Positions 23,691 through 34,875 of a DNA stretch of 64,000 nucleotides are shown piece after piece. Source of the stretch: Triplophysa rosa (lineage: Eukaryota > Chordata > Actinopteri > Cypriniformes > Nemacheilidae). Location of the stretch: positions 16,178,403 through 16,242,402 of the forward strand of contig NC_079898.1 of NCBI RefSeq assembly GCF_024868665.1. The letters run 5' to 3'. The notes under the pieces were generated by a model that saw only the letters and a program-made list of their open reading frames with translations, was not told the origin of the DNA and made no database searches. Within the stretch, counting starts at the first letter, position 1; each line of letters opens with the position of its first letter. The position numbers and the translations under genes are program-made.

Positions 23691-25572
23691 AGAATTGGAT
23701 TTGGATGAAATGAAGAATTTTAGTTTGGGCACCCAAAATGTGGTACGTGTTTGCATTTTAAAATTGTAACTATTTATGTTTGTAAAATATACAGACTTGC
23801 TATTTCATCTAATAATTTTCATACATATTTTTTATAACAACGGGACCTAAAAGCATATAATGTAATTTTACATTGGACTGTCATATAAGACGTAAGGGTG
23901 TAAAGTTATTGTTACGGCAACCAGACTGCAAGTTGATCCTGTCCCATCCTATTAAGAACAATAAATGATACCAGAAACTTTAGCTAGAAGGACATTGAGG
24001 ACATTTAAGTTTAAGTCAATCAGCCTATAACAGCAGTAATCTTAAAATATCGCTGTTGTCCTTCTGAAAACTTATCTCCATATTTCGTTATTTATATCTT
24101 TTGCCATAAATCATTATTATTGGTCACTTTTTTGTGTGTCGCTGGGTTTGGCAAATATCTAACCATTAAAAGGTGCTTGTCAACTTTGACAACACATTAT
24201 TTAATCATTTAAAAAGTACCGTGTTTTTTTTCATTTCCTGAAAAACAGCGAATTTGGACATACAAGGTTTCAGAAGGATAGCAACAATATTTACTTTATT
24301 CATTTGATTGGATGGTATTTATCTAGTCACCTTAGTTCTCACGAATCTTGAAAACAAATAAAGCAGACTACTTATAGCCAAATTCTAAGTTGTACTGTAC
24401 CATGACAAAAAATGCTGTAAAAATGCTGATGGCAATGTATGATTCGGCCAGAGCACACCTGCAAATACAGTAAGGCAGCTGGTGAAAGATCAACTATAAA
24501 GGAAATCATTGCGAGTGAGGTTACTGAAGAGAGATGCAGCCGACACAACAATGCTCCAGCTGCCTCTTCCTCTGATGCATGGTATCTTTAGAAGCATTTT
24601 TTCATACACATAATTTGTTAATGACCCTATAACAGATCTCTCTTCATCGTAATTAAGCAAGCTGTTTGTGCAGCACCCTGGCCCATATAGGCCCGCTATA
24701 ACCCCACTCCCACACAGGTGAACACACATACATGGTTTTCACACTGATACGTAGAACAGAGCTGTATAAAACTGCACTTGAGTTGTGTACGGTGTTAGCA
24801 GTGTGCAGTGGGAGGAAGGTGAGGTAAGCAGTTCTGACGAGAAGCACAAGGTCAGGCTTTAAATGAAACAACAGCTCAACTTCAGGCTCAAACAAGATCA
24901 TGTCAGCTGAATGCTGTGAACGCTACTCGGTCTAACATGCATCCCAGGAGACCAGCGAGGGGATTTAGCCTGCAAACACCTTGCAAATGTGTAGATGTGG
25001 TATATCTGAGGTGTAACAGTAGCAGTGTTAGAGAGTCACTAGCTTAAAATTTCTCAGTGGTGTGACAGTAGCTCAGCTTTGAAAATACTTCAAAAATACT
25101 TGTGTTCCAAACATTGGTGATATAGTGTGAAAAAATACTGCATCACTGTTTGTTTATTCTTTTGGCATTCTTTTGCGCATGCAGCTTTGCTTCAGAACGA
25201 GACAAGATAATAACTAAATACACTTTTCTAAATGTTTCTCTCTCTCATAGGTCTCAATTGAGTCTTCATTTTGGGGAATCAGTTTGTTTGAACAGTCAAT
25301 GTAAGCAAACCATTTCAAATATCACTCACTTTAATATCGACTATTTCATGAGTCACTTGTCCTTGTGTCTACTTTATTGAAAAGAAATATTAAAGGGACA
25401 GTTCACCCCAAAATGAAAATTCTGTCATCATTTACTCACCTTCGAGTTGTTCCAAATCTGTATACATTTCTTTGTTTGGTTGAACACATTTTTATTTCAT
25501 GGACCCCATTGATTACCATAGTAGGTTAAATTACTTTTATTTGTTTTTGTTCTGTTGAACACAAAAGAAGAT

Positions 25573-25904
25573 TGTAATAAAGCTCAATAAAACGGAAGGA
25601 AGGAGGCAGGAACCGGCGAACATTAAACATTTTAATCAAAAATAAATACACAAAAATACAAAAGTAACAAGCCGGCAGTCTTCCGCGAGGGCCTGACGAA
25701 CTGACGAACAACACAAACATAAACAAAACTTAACCAATGTCCGGGCCTCTCTCGCCGTATTCTCCTGCCATTCGTCCTTTTATGCTTCCGATCTCCTCCG
25801 TGAGAGATACGAGGCCGGAATGACGCCCAGCTGACACTCATTATCAATCGCGTCCTGGCCTCGCTTCCTCCTCCCACGGCTCTCGTCACCCCTCCCTCCT
25901 CACA
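25573..25904 (-). repeat. 3' LTR of the 1.42-kb element
   Basis: Read on the minus strand this is the downstream LTR. It carries GCATAAAAGGACGAA as a likely TATA-type promoter block and AATAAA-rich sequence towards its end. It differs from the partner LTR by scattered substitutions and short indels, notably around the GCCGGCAG segment, so the insertion is not brand new. Confidence 0.88.
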
Positions 25905-25929
25905 TACCCCCATCGCCCCTCACAGGCCG
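25905..25929 (-). other. Polypurine tract next to the 3' LTR
   Basis: On the minus strand the bases leading into the 3' LTR read GTGAGGGGCGATGGGGGTA. A purine-rich tract in this position normally primes plus-strand DNA synthesis in LTR elements. Position and composition fit; function is inferred. Confidence 0.65.
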
Positions 25930-26223
25930 GGGGGTACCCACGAGACTGTGCTTACTCCCCCCGGGGGGCCCAGTCTCAACGGCCCCAGTGCCTGGGGGTA
26001 TGGACAGACGAGACGAGAGAACGAGACGGAAGCACCAGGAACGACAGGGGCGAGAGAGGGGAGAGAGAAAATTTGGTCCGGTTCCCCGACACGCTGTCGC
26101 TCGGTCCTCAGCCAGCCGAGAGGCTCTTCCTCGCGGTGCCATGCGGTGGTACTGGACGCTCAGTGGACGGCTCGCGCCTCCTCCGCCCCCTGGTGGCCGG
26201 CGATGGCTCTTCCGGCGGACGGC

Positions 26224-26500
26224 AGCAGGCTCCGGACCATGGCAAGCGGGGCTGACTCCTCCGCTCCCTCCCGGACCATCCCACCTCGACCCAGGGGTGC
26301 GGCAGCGAGGCCCTAGTGTCCTGGCGGCCAGCAGTGGCTCCTCCAACTGCGGGCAGCCGGTAGCAGGTCCCCCGCATCCTGCTTCTCCCCTTTCTGGCGG
26401 ACGACAGTAGCAGGCTCCGGACCACGGCAAGCGGGGCTGACCTCTCCGCTCCCTTTCGGATGGCAGCCACCCCACCTCGACCCAGGCACACGGCAGCGAG
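26224..26500. repeat. Imperfect duplication inside the LTR element
   Basis: A segment starting AGCAGGCTCCGGACCATGGC at about 26224 recurs at about 26408 as AGCAGGCTCCGGACCACGGC, with matching sequence through CAAGCGGGGCTGAC and CCACCTCGACCCAGG. The spacing is about 184 bases. The GC-rich repeats create long chance open frames on both strands. Confidence 0.75.
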
Positions 26501-26643
26501 CTCTTCGTCCCAGCCGAAGCATACTTGCTTCAGCACCACCGCCTCGGGCAGCCGTTGGCGGACATCCCTCGTCCGCATTGCCCGACTCCGCAGCACCGCG
26601 AGACCCCTCGGGGCGAGGGCTCTTCGACAGCATGTCCCTCCTT

Positions 26644-26663
26644 CCTCCTGGGTTTCGGTACCA
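26644..26663 (-). other. Primer-binding-site-like segment
   Basis: On the minus strand, one base after the 5' LTR ends in TTACA, the sequence reads TGGTACCGAAACCCAGGAGG. TGG is the expected start of a site that pairs with the CCA end of a tRNA. I cannot match it confidently to a specific tRNA. Confidence 0.6.
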
Positions 26664-26664
26664 C

Positions 26665-26993
26665 TGTAATAAAGCTCAATAAAATGGAAGGAAGGAGGCG
26701 GGAACCGGCGAACATTAAACATTTTTATCAAAAATAAATACACAAAAATACAAAAGTAACAAGCCGGCAGCCCCTCGCGGACGACTGCCGGCAACACGAA
26801 CATAAACAAAACTTAACCAATGTCCGGGCCCGGTCCTCTCTCGCCGTATTCTCCTGCCGTTCGTCCTTTTATGCTTCCGATCTCCTCCGTGAGAGATACG
26901 AGGCAGAAATGACACCCAGCTGACACTCATTATCAATCGCGTCCCGGCCTCGCTTCCTCCTCCCACGGCTCTCGTCATGCCTCCCTCGTCACA
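26665..26993 (-). repeat. 5' LTR of the 1.42-kb element
   Basis: This LTR is upstream in the minus-strand reading and begins TGTGACGAGGGAGGC. It retains the CATAAAAGGACG promoter-like block and an AATAAA-containing end. It directly adjoins the AAGAT duplication at 26994-26998. Confidence 0.88.
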
Positions 26994-29900
26994 AAGATAT
27001 TTTGAAGAATGTAGGACAGCAAACTGTTCTGGGGTACTTTTAACTACCATTGCAATTTTTCCTACTAGTCAATGGCAGCCAAGAAATGTTTGGTTACAAG
27101 CATTCTTCCAAATATCTTTCTATGTGTTCAACCAAACAAATAAACGTATACAGGTTTGGAACAACTAGAGAGTGTGTAATTCATGACAGAATTTTCATTT
27201 TGGGGTGAACTATCCCTTTATGTTTGCTAGTGTTTATCGTTGATGTTCAATATTTGTATAAATAAAGCATGCCTTCTAAACTAATTAGTATGTATATTTC
27301 TGCAGTATAAGTGTATCTCATCATATTGAGATCCTTATTTTTGTGTCAGATATGTACAACATTAAATAACATCTATTTATGCTTATTTCTTTCTTTGTAA
27401 CTTGAAGTCTAGCACTACAAACTATTTCTCCCAAAGGACAGTTTTCATCGTTCCATTTATGTTCTCCTGCCTTTCTGCGATTTTCACTTTCTAAGAACAG
27501 TCTAATGCTCAGTGATGCAGCATTCCGGTTACAACTGATGTACCAAATATGCTAGAAGATAGAAAGAGAGAGAGAACCAGACAAAGAATGGAGAGAGAGA
27601 GAGAGACAGCCGACAAAGCTGAACTCTGCCGTGTTTTAGGTCAATGCCTCATGTGACAAGTGGGAGAGTTTGTCAGCTAATGCAGTGAGCTGCCGGACAG
27701 CGCCGTGACTCCGCGCTACATCTCGACATTCATAAACATGTCACACACACATACATACGCACACGGAGCTGCTGAGCATTGTCTAAAAACGCCCCGAAAC
27801 ACCGGCGAAACGGCTTAAAATGGACATCTCTCTGCTGTCCCTACACATGATGGATAGCCATGATAATGTTACTGGGACCAACAGCAATAAAAGTGACTCT
27901 GTCCAGGCATAAAGTACACAAATCAATCAAACTCAAGGTAATATAATTTATTACCCGCCAAAACAGGGGAAATATGCTGAAAGACAAACACACGGAGCAA
28001 TCCCCATGTTCTGTGATAACCATTACGGCGAGAGGAGCGAGAAGGCAGCAGTGGGGATTTCTATTGGCCGGTTTGCACGGCGTTGGGCAGTGCATCTTGG
28101 GAACAGGATAAGCTGTGATCCAAGCCTGTTCCATCAGTACTGTTCGCCGCTGAGGCCCAGCAAAACAGACCATCACCACTGACAGCTATCCAGACTTTAA
28201 CCCACCAATTAACATTTGGAAAGGATTAATCAGCTCCCATTTGGAGCCCAGTTTTAATGAGACCGAGTATGCTTTCAGCCAGATGTCCTCCTCTGTAGGT
28301 ATCTATGAGAGCCTGTTGGTTTAATTAATTATTGATGTCTTAATGCCTCCTGCTTTGTGAGTCTCAGTCACTGGTGAGCCATGTGTCTCCAACCCAAGCA
28401 AAGCCAGCAGTAACAAGACATTTTATATTTATGTCTGAGAGAGATGGAGAAATAAGCTAAATGCGAAATAGAGAGAGATGCACTTGGCACCTAAACACAC
28501 TAGGTTGTTCTTTCCCTGCACTTCATCACACATTACACACACTCATACACGCACAACACGCAACCCGACCTTCGCTCATGCACTTTAATTTGAGGTGATT
28601 GCATGTCCACTTACATAAATTATACACCAGCCCGTGTGCATTATTAATGCAGCAGAATTCCAAAGACATGCTGGACTGCTCAGCTCAAGTCAAAATATCC
28701 AAAGCAGAATAATTGATCAATTTCAGGTGAGCAGCTCTGTCCTGAGGTGGCCCGCCATTACAGTTCAACCCTGATATTTTCATATCGCAAAAGATTTATT
28801 TTTTTAGGCGAATGCTGTTAACTTTTCAAACAAACACATTATTTATCATTTCTCCTCTCCATCCATCCAGCAATTTCTGAGCTGACTATGCTCAACATAC
28901 AAACACCCAAACATGCAATTATACACACTCGAGTGTTTAAATACTCGTGCGCTTGCCCAGGTAGGGAGGGGGGATGAAAAACGACGCCACGCAACAGAAG
29001 CGTTTCCGTGTTCGCCGGTTCCTGTGCATGTGTTTAATCACACTTAATAATGTATCTACAGCACCGGCACCTACTCAGATAAATGGGAACACATGCTGAG
29101 GTGCAAGAGATATTTATCAGAACGACGGCAAAAACGCACACTCAAGCACTTCCCTCTCCGTTGCCCTGCTATTTGGGAAGAATAAAACTCTAAGCAGCGG
29201 GTCAAATGGTCAGCTGCAGGTACTAAATGATTGAGTTGTGTTGCCATAAAGCCGAGCCCTGCTCTTCTCTTCCCTCATGCTTTTTGCAAGAGCCTTCCAG
29301 TTAATCCCCAGTGAACGCTCTGCATTTTTCATTAGATGAGATGGAAGTTGACTCCAGGCCAGAAACAGTGGGGATATACTGAAACAATATTTTGACAAGC
29401 CAGAGTTGTAGAACTGGAGTGCACGTGTTTGCGTGTCTATTTTTTGGGACTGTGCGTTTGAGGGAGATGGAAAACAGCCAACGAGGGGTGGAATTCTTCT
29501 GAGTTGGGCACATTGTTAGCCATTCAAAATACACAGCCTGTTTTTTCATTTATTTATTTATGCATATATTCTGCAGTGTGTCAGCTGTAAAGTTCAAACG
29601 AGTATGCAAAGTGTCACGGCGTGATATTCGAGCGGAGCCATCCTCCCGCGTAGGTTTTGGGACGAGAGCGCAGACGCTGGAGATTGAAAAAAAATGTGCT
29701 TTGTGTCAGGCTCACAGATCACTTAACTTCTAAATATAGAATGGGAGCTCCATTCATGTAGTGTTATTACAGCGCTAATGTGCACAATTGTGGACATGGT
29801 ATGGGAAGCCATATAGTCGCCCGAGCTCGTGAATATGTATGCGTTGGAAAAAAGCGTCACTCTGGATTTGATGTTCAATAAAAGAATAAGCCTTTGACAT

Positions 29901-30012
29901 GAAATATGAGTGTGGCTAGCCTCAATATAAAAGAACGAGGAACAGAGTTAGAAATGTGCACAATTCTCTCAGATGTGCAGTGTGGAGTGAATTATGAGAG
30001 GGATTGGACGCA

Positions 30013-30040
30013 TGTGTGTGTGTGTGTGTGTGTGTGTGTG
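30013..30040. repeat. (GT)n microsatellite
   Basis: A pure GT dinucleotide run of 28 bases. Confidence 0.95.
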
Positions 30041-31752
30041 CTCATGTCATAATAAAGCTCCTTCCTTATACCTACGACACTCCAGAGGTATAAAAATGGA
30101 AAGGTATAAGAGGAAGCTGGCAGAAGAACAGACATGACAAACACAAGTACACGTCATGGCCAACCGTTTTTGCCATTAAAAATAATAACCTTTGAAAAAA
30201 TCTGATTGGATGAGCCACGCTCAGTTTTTTCTACAATAAACATGGAGATTTTAATGCAGGCCTACCCTGGCTTAATGCTTTAATAACCACACCTTCCACT
30301 GAACAATGATCTAAACAATCCAGACAATGTGTAAAATCAGCTAAAGTCTATTGTTCTTCACATATAAAGTCAGATACAGTATGTAGTGTGGACAAAAGAA
30401 CATCACAAGATTTAATGAAATGTCTAAGGATCTGACCTCCTAATGAAACATCATAAACCTTAAAGGTCCCAGAGGGAAGAGTTTAAAACAATGTGAGAAC
30501 AGGAGTGAATGGAAGACAGCCGAGAGCTTGAAAGCAAGCACAGACGTCCTACAACCACACACTACACAGCTGGAGGTCTAAGAAATAGCAGAGCGAGGAG
30601 GAACTCTCTGACCTCCGAGAGAAACTCTCTGGTCCCTGATGGTCCACGATACTGCCCAAGACACGAGGCTTAGTGAGGCCAAGTTTCATATTAAGTATGT
30701 TTTCTGTTGCAATTAAGGTTTGGGCTTGATCCTTTCTGACACCATAATTGGTTTTTCAAATGTGTGTTAATAAATGATGCCAGTCTAGTTAGGAATGAAA
30801 ATAGGTCTTCACCCATGGAGTTTCAGACCACTGCTACATCTCACAAGAAGCGTTATTTACCCCCAAAACACACCCTTCTGCTTTTCCGCACATCTCAACA
30901 TAAAACAGAAACCTGGTTTTAAAAAAATTAGATCTACATATTAAATGTGCAGCAAGAGCGCCATTGTTTTTGTTCCTCTGCTCGCTTTCATGGGCTCATT
31001 ATTACTATAGTATGCAAATGGTTTACCGTTCTTTCTCATGTGTCATTTTCAGGGCTGAAGAGAATTCAAAATTTATGCTGAATAATGTAAACTGGTCATG
31101 TCCGTCCGGGTCCCTACCATATCCTCCAGCGCTGGCCTTCTCCTGCGGTAGGCTATGTGGCGAGCACTTTAGCTATCACAGTGTATTAATGTAAAATCTG
31201 TAATGCACCTTTAAGTATGTGAGCCCTTTTAAAGCACTTCGAGGTCATCTTCTTTGCTAAATATAAAGTACAACATTTTGAACATTTATTTTAACTTGCC
31301 AGGCCAGTGGCTCGGATAGTACGCAAAGGATAGCATGCACTTCCCTGACCCTCTTCCTCTAATGGCCTTAGAGCAAGAATGGTGGGAAAGAGAGGGAAGA
31401 CAAAAAAGAAGAGATCTGAAAAACCCCGAGGCCCCTATAAAGAACTGTAAGCCACCTGTTATCACTAGCATGTAGGCTAACGTAATGAAGGCAAGAATCC
31501 TGCTAAATAGGGAATCAATGGTGCTGGTGAACTAAAAGCCTAAAGAACTAAAATCACAGATTAAAAAAGCTTCCTCTGTATTGAGTTACAGTCTTTTATT
31601 CCGCAAAGTGGTAGGGACAACAAAAAACCTTGAAGTTTTTTTTGAAGAAGCATCACCACCATAAATTACATAAAATATGCAAGGTAAATGGTGTGTTTGT
31701 CTATTTAATTCATACAAGTAAAGAGCCATAAATGGCAGAAGACAGGGCTAAA

Positions 31753-31762
31753 TGTGTGTGTG

Positions 31763-31794
<32 letters not shown>

Positions 31795-31835
31795 TGCATG
31801 TGTGTGTGTGCGTGCGTGCGTGCGTGTGTGTGTGT
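31753..31835. repeat. (GT)n/(GTGC)n compound microsatellite
   Basis: About 80 bases of nearly strict purine-pyrimidine alternation, with GT, GTGC and again GT blocks. Such tracts can adopt Z-DNA under supercoiling. Confidence 0.93.
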
Positions 31836-33795
31836 TTCAGGTAAAGGGCCACAGAAGACCCCTGGGCCGGCCATGAAAGACCACTAATATAGTGGGCCTC
31901 TCAGCCACTGGGCTCTTAACCTGGACATGGACAGATGAAAGAAGAGGACAGGCCTCTCCCTCACTCTTCAAAAAACAGAAGAGTATGTGGGAGGTGGTGC
32001 TCCACTGACCCCATTAGAAGGGCCAGAGTAGTTCAGCCAGATATGACAGGAGCGGGGGAGAAATGGACTGAGAGGGGATGCTGGGATAATATAAAAGAGT
32101 AAAAAAGGAGAGAAAAGAGTGAAGCAAAGGGTGTTGAACGATAGAGATCTGCTGAGATCAGCACAGATAAGATAGCATAGTATGAAGAGCCATAGAAAGC
32201 GACAAGGCCCCTAATAAAAGCACTAAAGTGGTCAAACGCCGCCTCTCTGTTTACTGGAGCAGCACATCAGAGATCAGTTTCGGGATGCTTTCGTTGGACT
32301 CTTCTCTTCATATCATCTCTATAGAAGCTTTAAAACTGCATGTCAGAAAGTTTACTTACTATGGACCAATTGTGCACTGATATATATGCTAGCAAAAATA
32401 TTGTCTATTGTATAGCCTATGAAAGGAATTTATATGGCCTTTCTTAGAATAGTGTAAAATACTTATTTTGGTAAAGCTTATAAAGTGCCTTTTGAACAGT
32501 GAGGTAAATGCTGTAGGGTAAAAAATGGTTTAAACTGAAAGGCCTCAAATTTACTTTATGGAAAATATGTTTTAAAAATATTATTTGCTTCACCTTCACC
32601 TCAAAATTGACCATAACTCTGCTGAAAGAAGACCATGGTAACACTGGCGAGAGAAAGAGCAGAGAAAGCAGAACAAACCGAGCAGATGTGTAAAGGGGGG
32701 CTGAAGGCAGTGGGGACTATTGTGAGGGAGGTAGAGAGGTCTGTCCTGGTGGTCTCTGAACTCACCGCTGGCCCAGACAATAGATACTAATTGGTCTTGA
32801 CTGTTGGTGGTCCAGATGGAACTGAACAGAACGCCTCTGGTCACGGCAAGCTAATGCGGCGAGGTGCGTGCAGGAGTGCAGGGTTCACATGGACAGCAGT
32901 TGCCACATACAACATTTTCAGCGTATGAAATAGTGCTGGTATCATACAGGAAACCTGACAAGAGAATCTAACCATCTACTGTCACACTTGATTCAAGAAG
33001 AGTTATGGAAGCCACTCAGGATGGTAATACACACATACATAGACATGCGTGGACATACACACACTGGCAAGGCAGCCCCACAGGGAAGACATCTGCGTGT
33101 TTGCTGGAGCAGTTGCATGACATGTTAATTATGTATCAATGAGCCAAGCGTACACCAGGATTCTCTGCAACTGGCATCTGTGGCCATTTTATGACAAGAC
33201 AACACAAAGGCACCGGATGCGTTTAATGTTAAATATTCATCTTGTGTTAGGACAGATGGAAAAAACACTGTGAAATGAAGAGAACATAGGCTAAAAGATG
33301 ACCATAAAGATTAAAAAGAAAGAGAATTACTATCAAAATAACTTAGTGTTTTGCATACATCCAACAACGTTTGGGCATCATGGCAGGACAAAATTGGGGA
33401 CATATACAGTGGCTTGCAAAAGTATTCAACCCCCTTCATTTTATTCACATTTTGTTATGCTGCTGCCTTATCTTAAACTACTTTAAATGATTTTTTTTTA
33501 CATTAATCTACACTCCATGCACAATAATGACAAAACAAAAAACTGATTTTTGACAGCTTTGCAAATTTATTAAAAATAAAAAACAAAAATAAGTACATTG
33601 CATAAGTATTCATACCCTTTTCTGGGACACTTGAAATTTAGCTCAGAAGCATTAGTTTAGCTTGTTGATGTTTCTACACTTCGAGTGGAGTTAACCTGTG
33701 CCAAATTCAATTGAATAAGTATGATTTGGAGCGGCACATACCTCTCTATAAAGGGTGCAACAGCTGAAAATGCATATCAAAGTAAAAACCAAGAC

Positions 33796-34730
33796 ATGAG
33801 GTCAAAAGAACTGCCAGTAGAGCTTTGAGACAGGATTGTATCAAGGCACAGATCTGGGGAAGACTTCTGAAAAAAATCTGTATTGAAGGTTCACAGAAGC
33901 ATGTAGCCTCCATTTATCCTTAATGAAAGAGGTTTGAACCACCAGATCTCTTACTTGAGCTGACCTCCTGTCCAAACTGAGCCATCGATGGAGAAGGGTC
34001 TTGGTTAGAGCAGTGACCAAGAAGCTGATGATTACTCTGGTTGAGCTCCATGATCATATATGGAGATGGGAGAAACTTACAGAAGGACAAACATCACTGC
34101 AACACTCCACCAATCTGGGCTTTATGGCTTAGTGGCCAGACTCAAACCTTTGCTCAGTGAAGACACATGGAAACTTGAAATATGCAAAAACATACTTCAA
34201 CGAATCTTTCAAACTGTCAGAAACAAGATATTCTGGTCTGATGAATCTCAGATTCATGCATCATGTCTGGAGAAAACCAAGCACTGCTCAACACCTGTAC
34301 CATACCGTCTTAACAGTGAAGTGTAGTGGAAACAGCATTATGATGTGGGGGTGTTTTTCAGCTTCAGGGACTGTACACAAAATACGGAGATAATGATCAT
34401 GAAAACCTAGCCCAGAACATTCAGAACCTCGGACAGGGCAGAAGGTTCATTCTCCAACATGACAATGATCCTAAGCACACAACTAAAACAATGCAAGAGT
34501 GGCTTATGGACAACTCTGTCTATGTCCTTGAGTTGCCCAGCTAGTGCTTGAACCCAACTGAACATTCTCTGTAGAAACCTGAAAATGTTTGTCTACTGAT
34601 GATCTCCGTCCAACCTGACAGAGTTTGAGAGGATCTGAGGAGAAGAATGACAGAAAATTGCCAAATGCAGATGTGTAAAGCTTTTCACATCATACCCAAA
34701 AAGATTTGAGTCTGTAAAGGCGCTTTAACC
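33796..34730 (+). pseudogene. Tc1-like transposase relic
   Basis: The coding region starts at ATG 33796 (MRSKELPVEL, then a stop) and shows the helix-turn-helix end typical of Tc1 transposases. Downstream, in shifting frames, are HQSGLYG, FWSDES (first catalytic Asp, codon at 34240-34242), GNSIMMWGCFSASGT, QHDNDPKHT (34455-34481, second Asp) and NPTEH (third acidic residue, codon at 34560-34562). The spacing fits the DD34E family that cuts and pastes at TA. Several stops and frameshifts, including one just before NPTEH, make it a pseudogene. Confidence comes from the recognised motif order between matching inverted repeats. Confidence 0.9.
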
Positions 34731-34875
34731 ATGTTCTGAGTTGAGGGTGTGAATACTTATGCAATGTACTTATTTTTGTTTTTTATTTTTAATAAATTTG
34801 CAAAGCTGTCAAAAATCATTATTGTGCATGGAGTGTAGATTAATGTAAAAAAAAGAATCATTTAAAGTAGTTTAA

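Larger units (their letters stand above)
18885..25389. other. Gene-free stretch of about 6.5 kb
   Basis: No exon or RNA gene is supported. It holds a G-rich tract at 21101-21138, an Angel-type fragment at 23511-23690 and scattered AT-rich low complexity. The rest is unrecognised and could include regulatory DNA. Confidence 0.45.
25573..26993 (-). mobile_element. Miniature LTR retrotransposon (TRIM-like), 1.42 kb, minus strand
   Basis: Two direct repeats (25573-25904 and 26665-26993) of about 330 bases start TGTGA and end TTACA on the minus strand. They are flanked by the 5-bp duplication AAGAT (25568-25572 and 26994-26998). The interrupted Angel sequence supplies the empty site: GAAGATATTTTGAAGAAT is restored when the element and one duplication are removed. 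The 760-bp interior lies between a primer-binding-site-like segment and a purine-rich tract, so the transposon layout is complete. I recognise no gag, protease, RT, RNase H or integrase in it. Replication would have relied on enzymes from another element. Gypsy-type parentage is possible given the 5-bp duplication, but unproven. Confidence 0.88.
25394..27217. mobile_element. Angel-type TTAA MITE, split by an LTR element
   Basis: The left end reads AGGGACAGTTCACCCCAAAA after TTAA (25390-25393). The right end, reverse-complemented, reads AGGGATAGTTCACCCCAAAA, with TTAT (27218-27221) in place of TTAA. The two arms stay complementary for about 40 bases (AATGAAAATTCTGTCAT) and again further in, giving the fold-back structure of these short fish elements. 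Without the insertion at 25573-26993 the element is about 400 bp. It has no coding capacity. Confidence 0.85.
27222..33404. other. Gene-free stretch of about 6.2 kb
   Basis: No exon, RNA gene or intact mobile element is supported. GA-rich runs occur near 27566-27606. Two GT microsatellites are listed separately. Several segments are balanced in composition with TAATTA-type words, as often seen in vertebrate regulatory DNA, but conservation cannot be judged from one sequence. Confidence 0.45.

Noticed and set aside
25900..26809. Long overlapping frames in the gene-less LTR element
   Set aside because: High GC content and internal duplication create open frames on both strands. None shows a gag, protease, RT or integrase motif.
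25573..26993. Endogenous retrovirus
   Set aside because: LTRs and a primer site are present, but no gag, pol or env sequence is recognisable, so nothing supports a viral origin.
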